From Paragorgia papillata (lineage: Eukaryota > Cnidaria > Anthozoa > Scleralcyonacea > Coralliidae), in the NCBI GenBank assembly GCA_035771165.1, contig JAWNZC010000419.1, forward strand, positions 2,911,001 to 2,975,000: DNA of 64,000 nucleotides. Direction: 5' to 3'. Below are positions 57,235-64,000 of this stretch, in pieces. The translations under genes and the position numbers were made by a program. Position 1 is the first letter of the stretch. Every line of letters starts with the position of its first letter. The notes beneath the pieces are model-generated. The model was not told where the DNA came from. It ran no database searches and saw only the letters and a list, made by a program, of their open reading frames with translations.

Positions 57235-58100
57235 AAAATTTTCAACGGTTGGTTATATGGAAAAAAATGATTCTATTTCCAAAATTGGGAAATGGTTCTT
57301 TTTCTAAATAAACTATTCGATGGATCAGTGTTATTAAAATATTGTTCAACGAAAGAATATGGTGTTTTTTTGGTCCAAGAAAATAGCTATATGTTCAAAG
57401 GTTGGTTATATGGTTAAATTATGGGAGAAAAATGGTACTATTTTCAACGTTGGAAAATGGTTGTCCAGAGAACCACTCAACGGACCAGTGATACCAAAAT
57501 GTCCCAGAACTGAAGAATATGACGTTTTGACTCAACGTACTTTCAAAGATTGGTGATATGGTTAAATTATGGCAAGAAATGGTACTATTTTCAACGCTGG
57601 AAAATGGTTATCTTGAGAATCACTCAACGGATCAGTGATACCAAAATGTCCCAGAACTGAAGAATATGACGTTTTGACTCAACGAAAAATGGCTGTACTT
57701 TCAAAGGTTGGTTATATGGTTAAATTATGGCAAAGAATAGTACTATTTTCAACGCTGGAAAGTGGTTATCCAGAGAACCACTCAACGGATCAGTAATACC
57801 AAAATGTCCCAGAACTGAAGAATATGACGTTTTGACTCAACGGAAAATGGCTGTACTTTCAAAGGTTGGTTATATGGTTAAATTATGGGGGGAAATGGTA
57901 CTATTTTCAACGCTGGAAAATGGTTATCCAGAGAACCACTCGACGGATCAGTGATACCAAAATGTCCCAGAACTGAAGAATATGACGTTTTGACTCAACG
58001 AAAAATGGCTGTACTTTCAAAGGTTGGTTATATGGTTAAATTATGGGGGGAAATGGTACTATTTTCAACGCTGGAAAGTGGTTATCCAGAGAACCATATT
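57235..58100 (+). repeat. ~159-bp tandem repeat, about five copies
   Basis: GGTTGGTTATATGGTTAAAT starts successive units near 57400, 57549, 57705, 57864 and 58022. Each unit contains CAACGCTGGAAAATGGTTAT and CCCAGAACTGAAGAATATGA. The first copy (57235-57400) is diverged. Confidence 0.92.
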
Positions 58101-58369
58101 TGCTTGGAGAATTTCATAAATTATTGTATAGTTTATGCACTATGCATTTGATATAATTTGTAGGACGGTAACTTTTACATTACGAGAAAGGGGTAGGGCA
58201 GGGGGTTGGGGTAGGGTAGGAGGTAGGGGTGGGTGGAAATAGATACTTTTGCAAAGTTACTTTGTAAGATGAATACGTTGTAATATATAGTACCGACACG
58301 AGCATATATTGTAATATATAATGTATGCATTAGTGTAGAATGGTATATCATTGTAATACAGTATATGCG

Positions 58370-59125
58370 TATATTGTAATATATAGTGTATGCATTATAG
58401 AATGGTATATGCATACATTGTAATATACGGTATATGCATACATTGTAATATACGGTATATGCATACATTGTAATATATGGTATATGCATACATTGTAATA
58501 TACGGTATATGCATACATTGTAATATACGGTATATGCATACATTGTAATATATGGTATATGCATACATTGTAATATATGGTATATGCATACATTGTAATA
58601 TATGGTATATGCGTACATTGTAATATATGGTATATGCATACATTATAATATATGGTATATGCATACATTGTAATATATGGTATATGCGTACATTGTAATA
58701 TATGGTATATGCATACATTGTAATATACGGTATATGCATACATTGTAATATACGGTATATGCATACATTGTAATATACGGTATATGCATACATTGTAATA
58801 TATGGTATATGCATACATTGTAATATATGGTATATGCATACATTGTAATATATGGTATATGCGTACATTGTAATATATGGTATATGCGTACATTGTAATA
58901 TATGGTATATGCATACATTGTAATATATGGTATATGCATACATTGTAATATATGGTATATGCATACATTGTAATATATGGTATATGCATACATTGTAATA
59001 TATGGTATATGCGTACATTGTAATATATGGTATATGCATACATTGTAATATATGGTATATGCATACATTGTAATATATGGTATATGCATACATTATAACA
59101 CAGAGGTATACATTGTAATATATGA
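58370..59125 (+). repeat. 25-bp satellite-like array (~29 copies)
   Basis: The unit is TATATGGTATATGCATACAT + TGTAA, with two common variants (ACGG for ATGG, GCGTAC for GCATAC). Degenerate units continue at 59330-59470. The 75-nt (3-unit) frame periodicity produces long false open frames on the minus strand. Confidence 0.96.
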
Positions 59126-59330
59126 AATCGGTAGAGCGAGAGATTGAGCGAGAGATTTTTTATCATTTCTGACGCGACAACTTCATTAACCGCAGATCAA
59201 TTACAAAGCAATCACGTGGTGTATTCTAATGTACCACGTGATAGCATATTACCTACATTAACAATTGGATGTTTATCTTCGGAAGCGATGAAAAAAAATC
59301 GTCTATGTCTCGCTGTGCTGGTTTGAGCAG
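59126..59330. other. Unique ~200-bp insert within the 25-bp array
   Basis: Breaks the array. It contains an inverted pair around 59210-59243 (ATCACGTGGT … ACCACGTGAT) and no recognisable gene. Confidence 0.5.
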
Positions 59331-59649
59331 TATATGCATACATTATAATACGGTGTATGCATACATTGTATTATATGGTATATGCTTATATTATAATATG
59401 GTATAGGCATACGTTATATTATATGATATATGCATACATTATAATTTATGGTATATGTATATATTGTAATATAAGGACTATGCATGCATACATACAACAG
59501 TCAACATACATGTGGTATATATGATGATATTATATGAAGAGATATTTATTGAAATAAGTTTTGAGTTTGGAAGTCTATTGCTATGGCAGCGCCGCAGGAT
59601 TTTATGTAGAGTATAGTTGCGCTAAGTATCCTATCAACTCTAGCCGTAT

Positions 59650-60092
59650 TGTGTCTTGTCATCTCGTGTTGTGTTGCGTTGCGTTGTGTTGCGTCGCGTC
59701 GTATCGCGTCGCGTTGCGTTGCGTTGCGTTGTGTCGTGTCGTGTTTTGTCATCTTGTGTTGTGTTGTGTTGTGTTGTGTTGTGTTGTGTTGTGTTGTGTT
59801 GTGTTGTGTTGTGTTGTGTGTTGTGTCGTATTGTGTCATCTTGTGTTGTGTGTCGTGTCGTGTTGTGTCATCTTGTGTTGTGGTGTGTCGTGTTGTGTTA
59901 TCTTGTGTTGTGTTGTGTTGTGTTGTGTTGTGTTGTGTTGTGTGTCGTATTGTATTGTGTTGTGTTGTGTTGTGTTGTGTCGTGTTGTATTGTGTATCGT
60001 GTTGTGTCATCTTGTGTGTTGTGTCGTATTGTGTCGTCTTGTGTTGTGTTGTGTTGTGTTGTGTTGTGTTGTGTCGTGTCGTGTCGTGTCGT
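59650..60092 (+). repeat. (GTGTT)n pentanucleotide array
   Basis: GTGTT/GTGTC/GCGTT units interspersed with CATCTT. All six frames are open over long stretches because of the 5-bp period. Confidence 0.96.
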
Positions 60093-60584
60093 GTCGTTGT
60101 CGCATAATATGACTGCAACTCGGGAAGATTCTCGTAACCGGAAAACCACACTGAATATCAAAAATACAAAAATAACATTCTGAAGTAGTGTATTTTTTTT
60201 ATAAAATAATTATTTAATTTATCTTTGTTGGTGCGCTTTTGTTATTTGTTTTGCTTGAATATTTTCCTTCTTTCACAGGATGTTTTCTATATCTGGCGCA
60301 AAGTTTTTGGAAGTTTCGAAAATTCTTGAAATTTTCTGTCAAATTCTAATAATCTGTTCGCAAAATTCTTGAAATTTTGTTGTCAAATTCCTGGAATTTC
60401 TTTTCCAAATTCTGGAAATTTGTACAACAAAAACAAACGAAAAAACGTCTCATAATCTGTCCCCAAACTTCTTGAAATTCACAAAATTCGTGAAATTTTA
60501 TTGTCAAATTCCTGGAATTTTTTGAGTTGGAGTTTTTCCAAATTGTTTGTAGAACTGTACGGTCGTTGCTTCATGGTTATAATT

Positions 60585-60980
60585 ATAGTTTGTGTTTGGG
60601 AGAGGGAGAGCCTCTGGTCTCGCGAGCTTCAAATCTCACTTTGGTGAGTTACTTCCTGTTGATTATTCTCACGGAATATATTGATTATTCTCTTGAAACG
60701 CACGTTGCTATGTTACGATTGTTCAAAGTCCTCGACAGGAAGTAAAGCACGCTGTCTGGCACACTCGTTAGTGAGCTGAAACGGCAATGCGAGACTCGGA
60801 GGTGTATGGTTTAAGTTTTTAATATTTTTAATTACTCACGGTCACGCGTGACTAGCTTTGATTAACCAATAGTAACGCTTTCAGAAATTTAGGCCAATCA
60901 AAAACCGAGTTCAGATATTGAACTCGCCAAAGTTAGATTTGCAGCTCGCGAGACCAGAGGCTCTCACTCTCCGAAACACA
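60585..60980. mobile_element. Fold-back element with GAGAGCCTCTGGTCTCGCGAG arms
   Basis: TTGTGTTTGGGAGAGGGAGA, GCCTCTGGTCTCGCGAGCT at 60590-60630 is mirrored by AGCTCGCGAGACCAGAGGC, TCTCACTCTCCGAAACACAA at 60945-60985. About 390 bp. Confidence 0.75.
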
Positions 60981-61139
60981 AACTCAGAGCCTCTGGTGCC
61001 CAGGGTACCAGTAAACCAAATTGAATATTAAAATGCCAAGGGGACATCTGAAATAGTTTATACTCTACAAAATAATGCTTTATCTTGGTCGTTGGCGGGT
61101 GCAATTTTTTTCTTTCTTTTGCTTGCATATTTCGCTCCT

Positions 61140-61340
61140 TTCGTGAGACTTTTGCTACATCTGATAGCAAATTCTTGGACCTTTTTGAAAATTCTCGAAA
61201 TTTTCTATAAATTCTTGATTTGTTCGCGAAATTCTTTGATTTTCGTGTAAAATTCTTGAAATTGTATTTGTCAAATTCGTAGAACATTTTTCAGAATTCT
61301 TGAATTTTTTCGGCGACATTCTTGGAACTTTTTCGAATTC
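61140..61340. repeat. Degenerate AAATTCTTGAAATTTT repeats
   Basis: Irregular repeats of AAATTCTTGRAWTTTT occur here and also at 60290-60520, flanking the fold-back at 60585-60980. Consistent with an old tandem array split by an insertion. Confidence 0.5.
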
Positions 61341-61366
61341 GTTCCAAAATTGTTCTTAATTCAAGG

Positions 61367-61726
61367 TTACAATTGAAAGAAATGTATCCAGTAAACCACG
61401 TTGAATATCAAATATGCCAAAGGAAATAAAATTCTGGAGGCCATATCGACGATGTTCTCGTGCGTTGAAACCTTGGTGGCAATTCTATGAAGCGAGGAGG
61501 TGCGGTTGCGTAGGCTCCTCGATGGCTTCCGGCCAGTTTTTCGCGGTTTTACCACGTGACTATAAAGCAGAGAGGAGGACCTGGCCGAGTCGCCTCTCGC
61601 TAAGGTCGGTTTACTTTGACCGTTCCCGCTGTGTCCATTGCATTCGTAGCTGGGTGGTTTCTCTTGGAACGATAATATTTTGCCACCTTGGTGGACTTGT
61701 ACTGTCATTAGTGGTTTTTCTTCTCC
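61367..61726 (-). CDS. Cys-loop receptor last exon: intracellular loop and M4
   Basis: Minus-strand exon, acceptor CCATAG at 61728-61727. It encodes a basic cytoplasmic segment (SHVVKPRKTGRKPSRSLR) and then MASRILFPLAYLIFNVVYW-IHFFQL, ending at the stop at 61367-61369. The S-R-x-x-F-P-x-x-x-x-x-F-N-x-x-Y-W pattern is the diagnostic M4 of anion-type Cys-loop receptors, with a very short C-terminus as usual. In-frame reading from the acceptor starts in phase 0, which does not match the phase-2 donor at 62976. A loop exon between the two is therefore probably missing from this model. Confidence 0.85.
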   Translation of the reverse strand, partial: GEEKPLMTVQVHQGGKILSFQEKPPSYECNGHSGNGQSKPTLARGDSARSSSLLYSHVVKPRKTGRKPSRSLRNRTSSLHRIATKVSTHENIVDMASRILFPLAYLIFNVVYWIHFFQL

Positions 61727-61804
61727 CTATGGAAAGCAAGATAGAGTTGAGGAATAAACGTTTGATAGACGTTCGTACGCGTCAAATTCAAAAATACTCG
61801 GAAA

Positions 61805-61850
61805 ATATTCGTGAGCCCCAGACAGGGTTTGAACCTGCAATCTTCTAATC
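61805..61850 (-). repeat. tRNA-derived SINE-like B-box remnant
   Basis: On the minus strand GATTGCAGGTTCAAACCCTG contains GGTTCAAACCC, a near-consensus polymerase III B box. No A box lies at the right distance. A similar CCCCAGACAGGG tail is near 23105. It lies in the receptor's intron. Confidence 0.45.
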
Positions 61851-62252
61851 ACTACACACCTAAAAACGCACAGTCTGATCAGCTCTGATATCAGATCTGT
61901 TCAGAGAAATGTAGCGACCCTTGATACATGCTGTATTCGTGACTGCTTTCCATTGCGCATGCATGTCAGTTGCGTGGTTACAATCTCGAACCCAGTCCCA
62001 ATCAGAGCAGAAAACAAAACGAGAACCGGTTAAACGGGTCTTAAACGGGTTACTTCGTCCTAAATCTTGGACGAAGCCAAACACGAATACAGCAGAGCCT
62101 ACTTTTCTTCCTCTCTCGGCGAAGAAATAAAGAAAAGAAGGCTCTGCTCCCAGGGTACTAATGACCAGTTAGGATAGTAAGGTTAGATATACTGCCGAAA
62201 CAGAGAACGTAAGAGTCTGACGTTTCGAGCGAAGGCTCTTCGTCAGAGAGCT

Positions 62253-62461
62253 AGCCTGGTACCCTGGCCCAATCAAAGAGTATGGGCCAGGTATAACCAC
62301 TAAAGACTTCTGCTTTCCTATTGGTTAAAATTTCGCGCGTTTTTAGTGGCTATGAGTAAAACTGCAATCGTCATCAGTGGATTTAGCCCCGCTGACGCGA
62401 GAATCTAATTAATGGTTACCTGGCCCATATTTCTTTTGAAATTGGGCCAGGTTACCAGGCT
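62253..62461. mobile_element. AGCCTGG MITE, copy 5 (receptor intron)
   Basis: AGCCTGGTACCCTGGCCCAA to GGGCCAGGTTACCAGGCT. TA lies outside GCCTGG…CCAGGC on both sides. Confidence 0.87.
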
Positions 62462-62523
62462 ATATTTGAGCTTGAGGAACATCTAGTAAACGCCTATTAC
62501 ATTACACCAAGCCCACACATGTA

Positions 62524-62962
62524 CACGCGTAAAAATCTCGCAAGTTGTTACAGCATTGTTGCCTGAACAATGCTGTAACAACTTGTTGACATATGTGAAC
62601 ATTGATAAATGAACAACATTGTTCATCATTGTTTCAACAAGTTGTTACAGCTTGATGAAACAACAACCGTTGTTCACGCATGTTGTAACAACCGAAGAAC
62701 GTGTTGATACATCAACCATGTTCACCATTGTTGTTCATCGTTGTTATTTCGTCATGCTGTTACAACATGTTGTATCATGTGCGAACAACGTTGTTGGCTA
62801 TAAAAATGTGCTGTTAGAACAACTTGTTCATGACTGTTGATTTATCCGTGAACAAGTTAGAACCATACGTGAACAACTTGTTGACAACTTGTTCACGGCG
62901 AGCAGCACAGCATTGTTCACGCCTGTTGACAACCGTGAACAAGTTGTGCGTTTTTACGCGTG
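62524..62962. mobile_element. TA-flanked CACGCGTAAAAA MITE, second copy (receptor intron)
   Basis: Nearly identical to 20860-21336 but about 40 bp shorter: it lacks one CACGGCGAGCAGCACAAC unit and a CATTGTTGTAA segment. TA sits at 62522-62523 and 62963-62964. It begins only 12 nt inside the intron after the M1-M3 exon donor. Confidence 0.9.
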
Positions 62963-62976
62963 TAGATGAGACTCAC

Positions 62977-63448
62977 AGAAATTTGTGCAAGTTAATTGCC
63001 GGGTATTTATCTAATGTTACTCCAGTGTACCCTATATTGGTACTTTCACAACACCACTCAATCCTGAACGTCGAATCACTTACCGACAACTCTTCCAAAA
63101 TCATTTTCCGATTCATTTTCGCCTCTCTCCTACTGCGGGAAAATCTTATGGCCACCACATATTCAATAGAAGTGAGAAAAATGAACCCAAAGCACACCAA
63201 GACAAAATAATCAATCGACTTGAGATAGGTGACTCTGGGCAGGTTACTGTTGACGCTAGCCAACATATAGACCATGGTTAGAACTGTTGTGATACCCAGA
63301 CCGGTCCGAGCCGGAACCGCCTTGTGGTCGATCCAAAATCCGATCCATGATAGAACAGTTATACAAATACACGGGACGTATACTTGGTAGACGTAATAAA
63401 TCCAGCGTCTTTGGAATATGAACGTGATGGTTAATCCCGAAAATTGAG
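62977..63448 (-). CDS. Cys-loop (GABA-A/glycine-like) receptor exon: M1-M3
   Basis: Minus-strand exon with acceptor TTTTCAG (63449-) and donor GTGAGT (62976-). It begins QFSGLTITFIFQRRW. M1 is YYVYQVYVPCICITVLSWIG. The M1-M2 link and M2 are HKAVPARTGLGITTVLTM. M3 is DYFVLVCFGFIFLTSIEYVV, followed by a basic RFSRSRREAKMNRK loop. The Pro-Ala-Arg motif just before M2 marks anion (chloride) selectivity in this superfamily, and the conserved 9' leucine is present. The extracellular ligand-binding exons would lie beyond 64000. Which ligand it binds cannot be told. Confidence 0.9.
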
Positions 63449-64000
63449 CTGAAAATTACGAGGTAAAGGTGTAATGTTATTACCAATACATGTTCAAGAG
63501 GGCACTTAGAGCGGACTGTGTATACCTCCGCAGACGTAATGGCAAACCACAGTTGGAAAAAAGCTGCGGGTATGCGGGTACCACCCGTAGGAAGGTTTAC
63601 TTTAGTGAGGAAGGTTTAAAGTGAAAACACGTGGAACAACACATTGGGTAATCTGAGAAAGTTACAATTGATCAAGCAAGGTGTCGAGAAGAAATGCGAT
63701 TTGCAGCAAAACATTGGCTACCCAACAATTATGCAGCACTGGCAGTGACAGCAGTTACATGTGTGAGACATGTACGCTGATGTCTGCTGTGATGTCTGTA
63801 TCTTCGCAGCAGTCGAGGGTAGTTGGCAGGCTATCAGTCAGCAGCGGTCATTTATTAGTAGCTATTGTAGTATGCCAAAACTTACCTAGGAAAACCTAGA
63901 AAACCAAGGTACTGCAAAAGTCACGTAGTATTTATGAACGTTGCAAAACACAAAATTCTCGCTATATATTTTGAGGAAGGTTATCTAAACTTCAAAACCC
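63449..64000. other. Right edge: intron of the Cys-loop receptor, no further exon seen
   Basis: I looked for the extracellular-domain landmarks (a C-x13-C loop with F/Y-P-x-D-x-Q) on the minus strand and found none. Tandem CTGTGATGTCTG-like text occurs near 63785. Confidence 0.5.

Noticed and set aside
58175..59166. Minus-strand 272-codon YHILQCMHIPYITMYAYT frame
   Set aside because: Three units of the 25-bp array equal 75 nt, so frames stay open without coding meaning.
59546..60183. CVVLCCVVL membrane-like and TTQHNTTQ frames
   Set aside because: (GTGTT)n array read in different frames; apparent hydrophobic helices are compositional.
63681..63899. Plus-strand frame at the right edge
   Set aside because: No recognisable domain, opposite to the receptor gene, and partly a local CTGTGATGTCTG repeat.

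Overview
The window is animal nuclear DNA, AT-rich and intron-rich. It most likely comes from an anthozoan cnidarian (coral or sea-anemone grade). This is inferred from a single undivided SHANK gene, an anion-type Cys-loop receptor, a HAFTG/Cys-rich-tail transposon protein of a kind I associate with cnidarian genomes, and very many short palindromic elements. No species can be named from the sequence alone.

Three host genes can be read. (1) Positions 8865-30439, + strand: a complete SHANK-type postsynaptic/junctional scaffold in 20 exons. Domain order is SPN, ankyrin repeats, SH3, PDZ, proline-rich region, SAM. All splice phases close, giving 1947 residues. (2) Positions 42412-56520, + strand: a FAM149B1-like (DUF3719) gene in 21 exons, 650 residues, again with all phases closing. 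In vertebrates this family is linked to primary cilia. (3) Positions 63448-61367, - strand: the 3' part of a Cys-loop ligand-gated channel. One exon carries M1-M3 and another carries M4; the extracellular domain lies beyond the right edge.

The rest is repeats. Positions 1-8.8 kb hold nested MITEs (short non-autonomous DNA transposons) and decayed non-LTR retrotransposon pieces. Nearly every intron of the two complete genes contains a microsatellite, a minisatellite or a fold-back MITE. At least eight MITE families can be told apart by their termini and target duplications (TTAA, TA or TAA). Positions 57.2-60.1 kb, downstream of FAM149B1, form a block of three tandem arrays with 159-bp, 25-bp and 5-bp units.

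The most unusual object is at 36535-41514, between the SHANK and FAM149B1 genes. It is a 4980-bp near-perfect palindrome flanked by a 10-bp direct duplication (GGCAAAATGG). Each arm of about 2.4 kb carries, from outside in, a G-rich 8-bp minisatellite, a 5' coding exon and a 3' Cys-rich coding exon in the opposite direction. A 216-bp unique centre holds the only copy of a middle exon and its intron. It looks like a rearranged long-terminal-inverted-repeat DNA transposon inserted into an older palindromic MITE.

The three host genes show no sign of working as one unit. They are independent neighbours: SHANK and FAM149B1 run head-to-tail, and FAM149B1 and the receptor converge.
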